A stretch of 64,000 nucleotides of DNA from Algoriphagus ornithinivorans. Lineage in GTDB: Bacteria; Bacteroidota; Bacteroidia; Cytophagales; Cyclobacteriaceae. The DNA lies in assembly GCF_900115305.1 (NCBI RefSeq), contig NZ_FOVW01000002.1, positions 310,001 to 374,000 of the forward strand, written 5' to 3'. Each line of letters starts with the position of its first letter. The first letter of the stretch is position 1. The position numbers and the translations under genes are program-made. This document shows positions 52,006 through 61,608 of the stretch, in pieces. The notes beneath the pieces were generated by a model, which was given only the letters and a program-made list of their open reading frames with translations, was not told the DNA's origin and ran no database searches.

Positions 52006-52226
52006 AGCTGCATCAATTAATGGATTCAAGGTCCATTCGATTACAAGTGACAAATAAACTGATGCATTGTATGTTCAGTTCATTTTCAAACAAAAATACT
52101 TTGTTTTCCCCATAAAGAAGTGAAGTCGAACTTTTGAAAATTTGATTGAAGGTGTCCTAACATGAATCTGCTTTGAATCGAATCCTCTATTTTTGCTTTT
52201 CTTTCAATTTCACGAGGCAGATTTCC

Positions 52227-53606
52227 ATGAATTTTCAGTTGATCAAAGACGCAATTTTGGGTAAAGAGCAAGATTTTACCGTTTTGCCTCTCAAAACCGC
52301 AATAATGGTTCTAGCTATTCCTATGATCTTGGAAATGATGATGGAGTCCTTGTTTGCGGTAGTGGATATCTTTTTTGTTGCCAAACTGGGTGAAAGTGCC
52401 ATTGCAACAGTAGGATTGACTGAGTCTGTTATCGTTTTGATTTATGCTGTAGGGTTTGGAATCAGCATGGCTGCTACGGCACTTATTTCACGCAGATTTG
52501 GAGAAAAGGAGTATGAAAAAGCAGGGGATGCGGCTTTTCAGTTACTGGTTGTTGGAATAATGATTTCTTTGATTTTGGGGATTCTGGGCTGGATCTTTGC
52601 CAAAGAAGTACTGATGCTCATGGGAGCTGAAGAAGAAGTCATTCGGACTGGAGCCAATTATGCCCGAATAATTTTTATCGGAAATAGTGCCATCATGCTT
52701 TTGTTCTTGATCAATGGAGCTTTTCGTGGTGCTGGACAAGCTCACCATGCCATGAGATCTTTGTGGATTGCCAATGGTTTTAATATCATCCTGGATCCCT
52801 TATTTATTTTTGGAATTGGTTCATGGGATGGGTTAGGACTTGACGGAGCTGCAATAGCGACTACGATGGGAAGAAGTTTTGGCGTGCTTTACCAATTATA
52901 TCACCTCTTCAACGGGAAACACAGGCTTCACATTCTTTCCAGAAATATTAAAATTAAATGGAAGACTATCCGAAAAATTCTGGATATCGCAGCAGGAGGG
53001 ATGGGTCAATTTTTGATTGACTCAGTATCTTGGTTGGCTTTGACCAGAATGAATGCTGAATTTGGGTCAACGGCCTTGGCAGGGTATACCATAGCCATGA
53101 GAGTATTGATTTTTACCATCTTACCTGCATGGGGACTTTCCGGAGCAGCAGCTACTTTAGTAGGTCAAAATTTAGGTGCCAAAGAAATTGGAAGAGCTGA
53201 ACAAGCAGTATGGTTGACAACTCGATATTGCGTAATATTCATGGCTTCAGTGACTGGAATCTATTTAATTTTTTCAAAGGAACTGGCAGGTCTTTTTACG
53301 GATATACCGGAAGTTCAAAGCATAGCAGCACAAGGTTTATGGGTGATTGTTCTGGGTTATGTGTTTTTTGCAGTTGGGATGGTATTAACTCAGGCTTTCA
53401 ATGGAGCAGGTGACACCAAAACTCCCGCATATATCAATATTGGAGTGCTCTGGTTTTTGGAAATTCCCTTAGCCTGGTTTTTAGCCTTCCCGATGGGACT
53501 AGAATATTTGGGGATATTTATTGCAATCGCATTTGCCCATTCCTTCCATGCAGTGGTTTCATGGTATTTATTTAAAAAGGGAAATTGGAAAAAAGTGGCA
53601 GTTTAA
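52227..53606 (+). CDS. MATE-family multidrug efflux transporter
   Basis: Sodium- or proton-driven exporter of 459 residues with about twelve hydrophobic segments in two homologous bundles. Motifs: ILEMMMESLFAVVDIFFVAKLGE in the first helix pair, and the matching WGLSGAAATLVGQNLGAKE in the second bundle. ATG at 52227 is preferred to an upstream start that would add 18 residues without conservation. Substrate unknown. A terminator begins at its stop codon. Confidence 0.9.
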   Translation: MNFQLIKDAILGKEQDFTVLPLKTAIMVLAIPMILEMMMESLFAVVDIFFVAKLGESAIATVGLTESVIVLIYAVGFGISMAATALISRRFGEKEYEKAGDAAFQLLVVGIMISLILGILGWIFAKEVLMLMGAEEEVIRTGANYARIIFIGNSAIMLLFLINGAFRGAGQAHHAMRSLWIANGFNIILDPLFIFGIGSWDGLGLDGAAIATTMGRSFGVLYQLYHLFNGKHRLHILSRNIKIKWKTIRKILDIAAGGMGQFLIDSVSWLALTRMNAEFGSTALAGYTIAMRVLIFTILPAWGLSGAAATLVGQNLGAKEIGRAEQAVWLTTRYCVIFMASVTGIYLIFSKELAGLFTDIPEVQSIAAQGLWVIVLGYVFFAVGMVLTQAFNGAGDTKTPAYINIGVLWFLEIPLAWFLAFPMGLEYLGIFIAIAFAHSFHAVVSWYLFKKGNWKKVAV

Positions 53607-53641
53607 AGACCTGCCAGAACTTATTGCCCCGACAGGTCTTT
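53605..53641 (+). terminator. Terminator after the MATE gene
   Basis: A 9-bp stem (53605-53613 / 53633-53641), beginning within the stop codon, with a 19-nt loop and a T-rich tail. The convergent lipoprotein gene ends 7 nt further on. Confidence 0.75.
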
Positions 53642-53647
53642 TATTAC

Positions 53648-54400
53648 TTAATTTAAGGATACAAACTTGCTATCAACAGTTTCGTTGATGAAGTAGATTT
53701 TTTTACCTCCTATAGTTCTGCTTTCACTATTATAAGCAGCTACTTGAATGATTCCTTGGCTGGTAGTTTTCATACCTGATAATTCTGAAGCGGAAAAGGT
53801 AATTGAAGTAGCCCTGCTTTCTTTGGTTACCACCTTGGTGCCATCTGAAATCACCCAAAGTATGTTGTCAACTCCTGAAGGAACTGATTGGATGGAAAGG
53901 GTGACTGAGCTAGAGATACTAATTGTTTCGCTTTGATTACTCGCAAACTTTACCACCCCCGGCATTACCTTGGTGGTCGTGTACGTAAAGCCATCAAAGC
54001 CATTTGCTCCAGCTACTTTCCAGCCATTGGCTTGACCTGAGTTTATTCCCAAAGTGATATCTGTGAAATTGTTGATATAAGTGTTTCCGCTGATATTTTG
54101 AAGTTTGAAATCGTTCAATATGACTTCGCCAACATTCACCAAAGAGCCGCCTCCTGAAGTACTGTAAAAGTTAGCCGATGCAACATCCAATAAAATATCA
54201 GGCATACCAGGAACAGAGGGAGTGCCTGAAGGGGTATTGGATTTAGCTTTGATAGCTGCCATTACTCCGTCCGCATCACCAGGCTGAGGTACAGGATTGC
54301 TTTGCTGTTGTTCTATTGGATTTTCTGAGTTTCCGTCGCAGGAAGAAAAAAACGATATTCCTGCTACTAGGATGATAAAAGAAAAGGCTTTGAATTTCAT
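53648..54400 (-). CDS. Lipoprotein of unknown function, beta-rich
   Basis: A 250-residue lipoprotein (ATG at 54400; lipobox FFSSC). A Pro/Ser/Gln/Asn-rich linker after the signal is followed by a beta-rich region with many Thr/Ser/Gly (FYSTSGGGSLVNVGEVILND, NNFTDITLGINSGQANGWKV), which looks like an Ig- or jelly-roll-like surface domain. No catalytic motif and no named family that I recognise. The CAP-domain gene upstream is on the same strand, with about 80 bp in between. Confidence 0.65.
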   Translation of the reverse strand: MKFKAFSFIILVAGISFFSSCDGNSENPIEQQQSNPVPQPGDADGVMAAIKAKSNTPSGTPSVPGMPDILLDVASANFYSTSGGGSLVNVGEVILNDFKLQNISGNTYINNFTDITLGINSGQANGWKVAGANGFDGFTYTTTKVMPGVVKFASNQSETISISSSVTLSIQSVPSGVDNILWVISDGTKVVTKESRATSITFSASELSGMKTTSQGIIQVAAYNSESRTIGGKKIYFINETVDSKFVSLN

Positions 54401-54478
54401 AGCTTGAAAGTTTAAATGTGTATTCAAAGCTCATTCTTTCCTAATATAAACGCCATACGACATTTGGCGTATCTTTGC

Positions 54479-55150
54479 CTAGCGTCCGCTAAAGCATTGG
54501 ACATTCATGAAGTAAGGCATGTTGTAAAAACTCTTTTCAGGATAAAGTGCTGATCCTGCTGCCATGTATATAAATCCTGGATTTAAAATATTGGCTCGAT
54601 GTCCCGGAGAATCCATCCAAAGTTGCACAATAGCTTTGGCATAACTCAGGTAAGTATGGTTAGGAATTACTTCTCTTTTATTGGACATGTAAGTGAAGAT
54701 TCCGGGACTTTGTGGCCGATTGACTTTTCTTCCATATTCATATTGGATAGCAGCCGTGCTACTGATATTCTCTGCAATTCCTGATGGATTTAATCCAACA
54801 ATCTGAAATCTGTCCCTCAGAGTCCGCTTATTTCTGATTTTACTAAAATGGCCATAGAAATTATACTTCACCATATCTGCTGCATGATCGGCTGAAAGTC
54901 TTTCTATTCTATCTGAGTAAATAAAAGGCTTCAAGCGATTTCTCTCCCTAAATTCATTGCTCACATAAAAAATAGCTGCATGTAATAAAGGGTAATCTAT
55001 ATCGGAAAGATTTAGCTCTTGATGAGCGCTTGATAGCTTGTAAAATGATTTCCAATCAAATTTTGAGTAATCTGCTGAGGACCAGCTTTGAGCGATAGTA
55101 GAAATCAAGGAAAGGTAAAAGCAACAGGAGAGAAGAAAATATTTAGGCAT
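54479..55150 (-). CDS. Exported CAP-domain (SCP/PR-1-like) protein
   Basis: A 223-residue exported protein with a signal peptide ending near residue 20 (FYLSLISTIAQ). The CAP fold is visible: RIERLSADHAADMVKYNFYG with the first conserved His, HFSKI, AENIS, and VQLWMDSPGHRANILNPGF with the second His and the HRANIL motif. Family members in bacteria are of mostly unknown function, some binding cell-wall or lipid ligands. Downstream of its stop a small palindromic stretch (ACGCCA...TGGCGT) precedes the lipoprotein gene. Confidence 0.87.
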   Translation of the reverse strand: MPKYFLLSCCFYLSLISTIAQSWSSADYSKFDWKSFYKLSSAHQELNLSDIDYPLLHAAIFYVSNEFRERNRLKPFIYSDRIERLSADHAADMVKYNFYGHFSKIRNKRTLRDRFQIVGLNPSGIAENISSTAAIQYEYGRKVNRPQSPGIFTYMSNKREVIPNHTYLSYAKAIVQLWMDSPGHRANILNPGFIYMAAGSALYPEKSFYNMPYFMNVQCFSGR

Positions 55151-55215
55151 GAATTAGAATACTTATCAGGGCTGATTTATTCACGCTTAAAAAGTGGATT
55201 TAGTATAAATCGAAA

Positions 55216-55239
55216 TAAAAAAACAGGCCGAAGCCTGTT
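55216..55239 (-). terminator. Terminator of the RND efflux operon
   Basis: A 7-bp stem (55222-55228 / 55233-55239) capped on the minus strand by the stable UUCG tetraloop and followed by seven T. It overlaps the stop codon of the ACP-like gene and ends the tolC-adaptor-pump-ACP transcript. Confidence 0.9.
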
Positions 55240-55486
55240 AGTTTTCTTGTGGTATTTCCAAAAATAGCCGAATCAATTCTTTGGGTGTACATGCAGTTCT
55301 CAATTTTTCTTCCTGAATGTAAACTTGAAGCTGATACTCCAATTCAAAAATCAACCCATTAATAAAAATAGGGTCCATGTTTAGCTTTTGAATGAAATGA
55401 TCATTCTTTCTTGAGCCGTGGAGACTGATGCCATAAGAATGAAATACCTCCGCAGCTTTTTTTAGAATTTTAAATTGTTGGTTCAT
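55238..55486 (-). CDS. Acyl-carrier-protein-like small protein without the attachment serine
   Basis: An 82-residue helical protein whose pattern matches ACP: FIQKLNMDPIFINGLIFELE aligns with FVxxLGxDSLDxVELxxxLE, followed by YQLQVYIQEEKLRT and the last helix CTPKELIRLFLE. The serine that carries phosphopantetheine is replaced by Pro39 (D-P-I in place of D-S-L), so it cannot carry an acyl chain in the usual way. It is the last gene of the efflux operon, 4 nt behind the pump gene, and could be a structural or interaction partner. Confidence 0.65.
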   Translation of the reverse strand: MNQQFKILKKAAEVFHSYGISLHGSRKNDHFIQKLNMDPIFINGLIFELEYQLQVYIQEEKLRTACTPKELIRLFLEIPQEN

Positions 55487-55490
55487 CTGT

Positions 55491-58400
55491 TCAAATTTTG
55501 GGCGGTAATAGTTGATACATTACCGGTGTTACAATTCGTGATAGTAAAGTTGAACTGATCAATCCTCCGATCAAAACGATCGCTAAAGGGGAGATCAGCG
55601 GGTTGGTACTTAAAGCAATAGGAATTAAACCACCAATTGCCGTAATAGTTGTCAATACTATGGGTAGAAAACGAATTTCTCCAGCCTCTCGTATTGCTTC
55701 ATTGAGTTCTTTACCTTCTTTTCGTAGTTGATTGGTAAAATCAACCAATAAAATGGAGGTCTTCACTTCAATTCCTGCTAACGCAATCAAACCTATGATC
55801 GCTACAAAGCTCAGTGAATTTCCTGTGATCCAAAGGGCTGTCAAAGCACCGACCATTCCTAATGGTATTACCGAAAGAACAATGAATGTGCTTTTGAATG
55901 TTTTGAAGAGCAAAATTAAAACTGCAATAAAAAGAAATACAGTGACAATAATTACTGTATTAAATCCTGCAAAAGATTCCTGACGGGTTTCATATTCTCC
56001 ACCCATGACATAGGAATAATCTAAAGGAAGTTCTTCTTGTTCCATCCTACTAATCACATTGTTTAATACATCATCGACCAAATAGTTTTGATCTACAAAT
56101 GCTGTGACTGAAACGGATCTTTGTTTGTTAAAGTGGTCAATCGCTAAAGTGGAACTTTCCATTTTTAATTCAGCGACTTGATTTAATGGAATTCCCACTC
56201 CTTGGATATTGTTGACATACAACCCTTCAAAATTTTCCAGACTAGCTTTTTTCACCTTAGGAGTGCTGAGTAGGATATTTCTTTCTTCTCCACTTTGATC
56301 TGTGAATTTTCCCAGATTTAGTCCTGCAATGGCCATTCGAACAGTCTTATCAATTTCTGCAATGGATATTCCTAATTGTCTTGCCTTAGGTTTTTGAATA
56401 GCTACTTTTATATCTGTTTTTAAGTTGGCTACAGGATTGTTGACGTAAATTGTTCCGGGAATTTCTTTAAGTAGGTTCTCTACTCGAAATGCCAAAATTC
56501 TGAGACTGTCCAAGTTTTCACCACTTAGCCTAACCTCGATTGGGGCTGTTACAGGAGGACCTTGTTCAAAATTTTTAATTTCAATTTTGGCTCCTACATA
56601 GTCTCTGAATTTTTGCTGCAGACCTTCAATGACTTTATTTTTTTCAGGTGGAGAAGTATCTGGGTCCAATTGAACATAAATCTGTGCGTAGTCTGAACGC
56701 TCATTTTCAGGGATTTCATTGTAATAAATCCTAGGATTTCCTTTTCCCACGTTGGTGGTAAAATTCATGAGTTCAGGCAGCTCTAAAAGATCCTTTTCTA
56801 CTTCCTTGGTCACCAAGTCGGTGGTTTCAAGATTAGACTGAAGAGGAGTGGTGATATTCACCAGAAATTGAGGCTTCTCTGATGGCGGAAATAAGCTGAA
56901 ACCTATAATTGGAAACAAACTCAATGAAGCAAGAAATATAGCACCTGCGATCAACAGAGTCCTTTTAGGTAATTGCAAAGCCTTTTCCAATAATGGAGCA
57001 TAAGTTTTGTGAATTCCTTTTTGAAATAAATCTAAAAATCTATTGCCTTGACCATGGTTTTCTTTTAAAATTCTGGAAGAAAGGAATGGGATGATCGTAA
57101 GTGAAACCAGCATAGATGCCAATACGCTCATAATTACTGCCATAGGTAGACTTCGGATGAAATCCCCAGAACCTTCAGGTAGGAAAACTAAAGGAAGGAA
57201 GGCGATGATCAAAGTAACAGTGCAGCCTACAACAGAGACTGAAATTTGCTTAGTTGCTTTAAGGGCCGCATCCAATCTGCTATGCCCATCCCGTATCCAT
57301 CTTTCTATATTTTCAACCACTACAATACTATCATCGACTAATAGTCCCAGTGCTACTACCAAACCCACAATAGAGAGTTGGTTTAATCCATAACCCAATG
57401 CATTTAAAAGCACAAGGCCAATAGCTAAAGAAAGGGGAATAGAAACCATAACGATTAAGGAAGCCCTATTTCCCAGAGGTAATAAAGTGATGAAAACCAA
57501 TCCAATGGCAATTAGGAAATCAATTCCTAATCCATTTAATCTTCTATTGACGTAATCTGCTTGGTCAAAAGATTTGATAAAATCTATATTGGAGGGTAGG
57601 GTTAGTTCGAATGATTGTAAAACTGAGCTATATTCTTCCTGCACTGAGCTAATATTATTGCCTTCTTTCATGGCTGCAGTCACAAATACTGCCCGATAAC
57701 CATTAACTCTGGTAATGTGCTTTGTATCTTCAAAGTCATCAAAAATCTCAGCAACATCTTTCAGGGCAATATTTTGTCCATCTCTGCTAAATATTACAGT
57801 GTTAGCTATTTCTTCTGCAGAACTGTAATTTCCACTCGTTTTGATATTAAAGGTTTTATTTCCAGCATCGATGCTTCCACCAGGAATATTCGCAAGTTCA
57901 CTTTGAATGTTTCCTGTGATTGCATTGAGTGGAATATTCATTTCAGCGATTTTATCCAAACGAAGAGATATTCGGACGATTTGTTCTGGAATACCATGTA
58001 TCTCCACTTTTTTTAATGCTCCTACTTTCTCCAATTCGTCTTGAAGCCGTTCTGCTTCTTGAAGTAGGGATTCTTGGGATGCATTTTCACTCAATAAGGC
58101 TATCTGAAGGATGTTTACATCTGAAGGTCTAACCTTGTTGGTTTTTATGGAAAAGATATCTTCAGGAAGTTCAGGCCTTAAGGCATTCACTTCCCGGACT
58201 AATTCCTGATATTTTTCGGTGACATCTTCTTCGTAATTGTATTCGACAAATAAAACTGCAACACCGTCTTTTATTTCAGTTTTGATTCGCTTGATGTCTT
58301 CAAGTTCATAGATAACTTTCTCCATAGGGTCTACGACCAGTTCTTCTATGTCTTCCGGAGATGCACCAGGGTAAATTACGATAATGGGGAACTGAGGGGA

Positions 58401-58523
58401 CTCGATCACAGGATCTTCCGATCTAGGCATATTCAAAAATGTTGTGATTCCAACTGCCACAATCATCAAGAATATAATCAGCGTAAACTGATAGTTTTTA
58501 ACTGAGAAATCTGAGATTTTCAT
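55491..58523 (-). CDS. RND efflux pump, inner-membrane permease subunit
   Basis: Proton-driven exporter of the AcrB/MexB (HAE-1-like) class, 1010 residues. The start MKISDFSVKNYQFTLIIFLM, the first periplasmic domain, and TM4 GLVVALGLLVDDSIVVVENIER with the paired proton-relay aspartates are clear; a second half with matching helices follows (GLIALAGIEVKTSILLVDFTNQL). It overlaps the adaptor gene by 4 nt. Together with the adaptor and TolC it should form a tripartite pump across both membranes. Substrate unknown. Confidence 0.95.
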   Translation of the reverse strand: MKISDFSVKNYQFTLIIFLMIVAVGITTFLNMPRSEDPVIESPQFPIIVIYPGASPEDIEELVVDPMEKVIYELEDIKRIKTEIKDGVAVLFVEYNYEEDVTEKYQELVREVNALRPELPEDIFSIKTNKVRPSDVNILQIALLSENASQESLLQEAERLQDELEKVGALKKVEIHGIPEQIVRISLRLDKIAEMNIPLNAITGNIQSELANIPGGSIDAGNKTFNIKTSGNYSSAEEIANTVIFSRDGQNIALKDVAEIFDDFEDTKHITRVNGYRAVFVTAAMKEGNNISSVQEEYSSVLQSFELTLPSNIDFIKSFDQADYVNRRLNGLGIDFLIAIGLVFITLLPLGNRASLIVMVSIPLSLAIGLVLLNALGYGLNQLSIVGLVVALGLLVDDSIVVVENIERWIRDGHSRLDAALKATKQISVSVVGCTVTLIIAFLPLVFLPEGSGDFIRSLPMAVIMSVLASMLVSLTIIPFLSSRILKENHGQGNRFLDLFQKGIHKTYAPLLEKALQLPKRTLLIAGAIFLASLSLFPIIGFSLFPPSEKPQFLVNITTPLQSNLETTDLVTKEVEKDLLELPELMNFTTNVGKGNPRIYYNEIPENERSDYAQIYVQLDPDTSPPEKNKVIEGLQQKFRDYVGAKIEIKNFEQGPPVTAPIEVRLSGENLDSLRILAFRVENLLKEIPGTIYVNNPVANLKTDIKVAIQKPKARQLGISIAEIDKTVRMAIAGLNLGKFTDQSGEERNILLSTPKVKKASLENFEGLYVNNIQGVGIPLNQVAELKMESSTLAIDHFNKQRSVSVTAFVDQNYLVDDVLNNVISRMEQEELPLDYSYVMGGEYETRQESFAGFNTVIIVTVFLFIAVLILLFKTFKSTFIVLSVIPLGMVGALTALWITGNSLSFVAIIGLIALAGIEVKTSILLVDFTNQLRKEGKELNEAIREAGEIRFLPIVLTTITAIGGLIPIALSTNPLISPLAIVLIGGLISSTLLSRIVTPVMYQLLPPKI

Positions 58524-59569
58524 GGTCTATTAACTTGAATGATTGAGCCGTCAGTTAAATATGCTGAACCAGTTACTATCAAATGTGAATACCCTTCCAG
58601 TCCAGCAGTAACTTGGATATTTTTTGCAGATAGTTTTCCCAATTTCACAGGGATTTTTTGGGCCAGACTGTCATTTTTGACTACAAAAACAAAACCTGTG
58701 TCACCTTGAGCATCCAAAAGTGCCTCATAGGGCAATTCCCAACCAACAGTTTGTGCAGAAGGATAAATTTCAGCTCTTCCAAATAAGCCTGATGCAAGGC
58801 TTGGGCTTTTCTCATTTAATTCTATTTCAACCCACCAAGCTCCAGTAATTGGATCAGAGGCCATACTTTTCCTAGCAACCTTCCCTTCAATTCCTTGGGA
58901 ATTATCCCCTTCCAAGAAGACCTTAGCTAAATCTCCCAATTCTATTTTAGACCAGTTTTGATCATTCACTGTGGCTTTAAATAACCACTTTCCGTCTTTA
59001 GCTCCATTGATTTGGAGCACCGGAGCTCCTGAGGATATTTGCTGACCTGGATTTGCAAACTTTCTTAAAACGAAACCATTTTGGTTTGCTTTTATTTGGG
59101 AATAAGTAAGATTGAATTCAGCAGCCTTGAATTGTTCTTTAGCTATTTGTAGGGCTGTTTGGAAATTTTGAAATTGTTCTAGGGTAGCGACACTATCCAG
59201 ATATAATCTTTGAACTCTTTCGAAGTCTCTATTTGCTTTTTCCAACCCTATCTTGGCTTGATTTAGACCTGTTTGAATCTCAGTCAAGTTTAATCTGGCT
59301 AATAACTGCCCTTTTTTTACAGGATCACCTTCCTGAACGAATATTTGATCAATGATGCCACCCTGTTTGAAAGAGAGTAGGGTTTCATTATTGGTTGTGG
59401 TATTGCCACTGCCCGATATTGGGCTTGAAAAACTGTTTTTTTGTAATTCTAAAACAGTGACTGGAATAGCCATTCCTTTCTTCGGAATAGCTGTCTTTTC
59501 TGTTTCTTTAGTGCATGCTGAGATCAAAGCAAGCATTAAAAGGAGAGAGGTTAATGTTGTAGATTTCAT
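58520..59569 (-). CDS. RND efflux pump, periplasmic adaptor lipoprotein
   Basis: Membrane-fusion protein of 349 residues. Lipobox ALISAC (Cys19). Lipoyl/barrel-sandwich halves are visible (GGIIDQIFVQEGDPVKKGQLLARL and later QISSGAPVLQI) around a helical hairpin (EIQTGLNQAKIGLEKANRDF, then QTALQIAKEQF). The beta-barrel and membrane-proximal domains follow. The stop overlaps the pump start by 4 nt and tolC ends 3 nt upstream, so all are one transcript. Confidence 0.93.
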   Translation of the reverse strand: MKSTTLTSLLLMLALISACTKETEKTAIPKKGMAIPVTVLELQKNSFSSPISGSGNTTTNNETLLSFKQGGIIDQIFVQEGDPVKKGQLLARLNLTEIQTGLNQAKIGLEKANRDFERVQRLYLDSVATLEQFQNFQTALQIAKEQFKAAEFNLTYSQIKANQNGFVLRKFANPGQQISSGAPVLQINGAKDGKWLFKATVNDQNWSKIELGDLAKVFLEGDNSQGIEGKVARKSMASDPITGAWWVEIELNEKSPSLASGLFGRAEIYPSAQTVGWELPYEALLDAQGDTGFVFVVKNDSLAQKIPVKLGKLSAKNIQVTAGLEGYSHLIVTGSAYLTDGSIIQVNRP

Positions 59570-59572
59570 TGC

Positions 59573-60919
59573 TTAATAAGTTTCAAAGGAAAGTTGACGC
59601 TCTAAATTGGCCTGTGAGATTAAAAGGCCATAAGTATTTATGGTTTGTTGAAGAGAAGCTTGAGTATATTGATTTCTGGCATCTATGAATTCAATCAGAG
59701 AATTCGACCCTTCTTTAAATCCTCTGTCCACCAGTCTTAAATATGCTAGTGATGAGTTGAGTTTTATTTCGGAAGATTTTAAGGCGGCCTGTTTGCTGAG
59801 TACCTCATTTTTAGCCATTTTGAGATCCATGGCCAATTTTTGATCTAATAGGTTTTCCTGAAATTGAATTTTCTCGATTTCGAATTGACTCTGTTGAATT
59901 TGGTGACGACTACGACCTCCTTGGAAAAGTGGGAAAGCCAGATTTAATCCAAAAAATGCATACCTGCTTTGGTTGTTAAATTCAAAGTCAAAAGCTTGAC
60001 TTCCAAAATCTGCGAATGTGCTTAAACGTGGAACCCAATAATTTTTGCTTTGAACTAATTGGGTTTCTTTTATGGATTTAAATGTTTGAACTTGCTTTTG
60101 TTCCGGTCTCTGCTGACTCGGTTCTTCCTGAAGTGCTTGATGTAAATCATCAAGGTCGATTCTCGGTTCTTCAAACTCTACATTCGCTTCCAAGTTTTTA
60201 TTTAAAAGGAAATTCAGATAATAGCTTGCATTCTTTTTCTTATTGTATGCCTCTATTAAAAGTGCATTGATATTTTCTACCTCTGCTTCTGCACGAAGTA
60301 CAGATGCTGGCAATCCTTTCCCATTTTTTAGAAGCGATTGATTGTCTTTTAAATTTCTTTCAACCAATTCCTTTGAGCTTTCAAAAACCTCAATTGCTTT
60401 GTGTGCCGTGCAAAATTGAAAATAAGCGGTTTTAATGTCCTGAATAAGGCTCGCTTTGTAAATAGCTAAGTCATATTCATTGACAAGAATTTGTTGCGTC
60501 CGAATTTGCTTTTGGAATTTCAAATCCGGATTGATTAAAGGCATGCTTACTCTGATCCTTGCATCATAGAAGTTATTTGGCAGAAATTGCTCTGAAATAT
60601 TATTCAATTGAGGAAATTGATTAGACTCAGTGAGTTGATTCAGAGTTGCATATACCCCGTTGAGCAAATCTCCTATTGGAACATTGATCGTTCTGCCACC
60701 AGATGCAAGGTTATAAAGAACCCCAAAATCAACAGCCGGGAGATAATAGCTTTTTGCTGTTTGTAATGCGAGTAAACTTTGCTGTAAGGAAATATTTTTT
60801 TCCTGCAAAGTCAGATTGTTCTCCAGTCCTTCTTGGATATACTTATCCAGAAAATTTTGTCCGCTAGCTTGGAAGTAAATTCCTAAAAAGCTTAGTGCAA
60901 TGAGCAATTTTGTTTTCAT
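59573..60919 (-). CDS. TolC-family outer-membrane efflux channel
   Basis: A 448-residue outer-membrane factor; signal peptide ends near residue 20 (SFLGIYFQASGQ). Two repeats of the alpha-barrel/beta-barrel hairpin are visible: LDKYIQEGLENNLTLQEKNI, KSYYLPAVDFGVLYNLASGG, and in the second half QSKNYWVPRLSTFADFGSQA with FPLFQGGRSRHQIQQSQFE. It is the first gene of the efflux operon; a palindromic TetR operator lies 21-35 nt upstream. Confidence 0.94.
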   Translation of the reverse strand: MKTKLLIALSFLGIYFQASGQNFLDKYIQEGLENNLTLQEKNISLQQSLLALQTAKSYYLPAVDFGVLYNLASGGRTINVPIGDLLNGVYATLNQLTESNQFPQLNNISEQFLPNNFYDARIRVSMPLINPDLKFQKQIRTQQILVNEYDLAIYKASLIQDIKTAYFQFCTAHKAIEVFESSKELVERNLKDNQSLLKNGKGLPASVLRAEAEVENINALLIEAYNKKKNASYYLNFLLNKNLEANVEFEEPRIDLDDLHQALQEEPSQQRPEQKQVQTFKSIKETQLVQSKNYWVPRLSTFADFGSQAFDFEFNNQSRYAFFGLNLAFPLFQGGRSRHQIQQSQFEIEKIQFQENLLDQKLAMDLKMAKNEVLSKQAALKSSEIKLNSSLAYLRLVDRGFKEGSNSLIEFIDARNQYTQASLQQTINTYGLLISQANLERQLSFETY

Positions 60920-60939
60920 TTTAATACACTGTCAATTAA

Positions 60940-60954
60940 TTAAACACTGTTTAA
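60940..60954 (-). promoter_or_regulatory. TetR-type operator before tolC
   Basis: TTAAACACTGTTTAA is a 7-1-7 palindrome. On the minus strand it reads TTAAACAGTGTTTAA and directly follows a TTG that could be a -33 box, 21 nt upstream of the tolC ATG. It is the exact reverse complement of the copy before tetR. No clear -7 box is seen. Confidence 0.75.
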
Positions 60955-60972
60955 CAAAAGGGTAAAAAAATA

Positions 60973-61590
60973 TCAGATCTTATCCAATATTTTAAAGAAT
61001 GCTTCTAAAGATTGATCTACAATAGTAGCTCGATCCTCAAGCTGAATTACTTCGCACCTCTTGCGAATATGAAGAGATACCATCCCGTGAACTGTTGACC
61101 ATATCAGGAAGGAGAGAGGTTCTGCTTGGTGTCCCTGAAAATAACCTTTTTCCAAGCATTCCTTCACAGTTAATCTTAAATAATCAAATGTGCCGGATCC
61201 TTCCTTCCAATCATCATGTTCACTGTCATAGACATGATCTATCGGAGCTTCTTTTATAAACATAAGGTCGTACATATCAGGGTTTTCAATAGCAAACCTT
61301 ATATAAATACTTCCCATTGCTTTAAGCCTTTCTAAAGGATGTCTTACATTTTCCAAGACCATCATTTTGTTCATCAAAGCCTGAAATCCTCCTTGATGTA
61401 ATGCATGAAAAATCTCATTTTTATCCCTAAAGTAATGGTAGATTATCCCAGGGCTGTATTCGATTTGATCTGCAATATTTCTAATGGAAGTTTTTTCAAT
61501 TCCTTTTTGAAGAAATAGTTTTTTTGCAGCAGAAAGAATTAATGACTTGAGTTCTTCTTTTTCTCTTTCTTTTCTATCTGAAATTCCCAT
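60973..61590 (-). CDS. TetR/AcrR-family transcriptional repressor
   Basis: A 205-residue regulator. The N-terminal HTH spans about residues 35-54 (TSIRNIADQIEYSPGIIYHY, followed by FRDKNEIF), as in TetR/AcrR members; residues 70-205 are the ligand-binding and dimerisation helices. It is placed between the Kef gene and tolC, all on the minus strand, with a palindromic site both before itself and before tolC, so it most likely represses the efflux operon and its own gene until a ligand binds. The ligand is unknown. Confidence 0.92.
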   Translation of the reverse strand: MGISDRKEREKEELKSLILSAAKKLFLQKGIEKTSIRNIADQIEYSPGIIYHYFRDKNEIFHALHQGGFQALMNKMMVLENVRHPLERLKAMGSIYIRFAIENPDMYDLMFIKEAPIDHVYDSEHDDWKEGSGTFDYLRLTVKECLEKGYFQGHQAEPLSFLIWSTVHGMVSLHIRKRCEVIQLEDRATIVDQSLEAFFKILDKI

Positions 61591-61608
61591 ACTTTTTTAT
61601 TGAACAAC

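Noticed and set aside
54447..54471. ACGCCA...TGGCGT palindrome between CAP-domain and lipoprotein genes as a terminator
   Set aside because: Six-base arms without a U tract on either strand; too weak to call.
57717..58016. Plus-strand open frames inside the RND pump gene
   Set aside because: Antisense shadows of a conserved transporter, without domain or start-site support.
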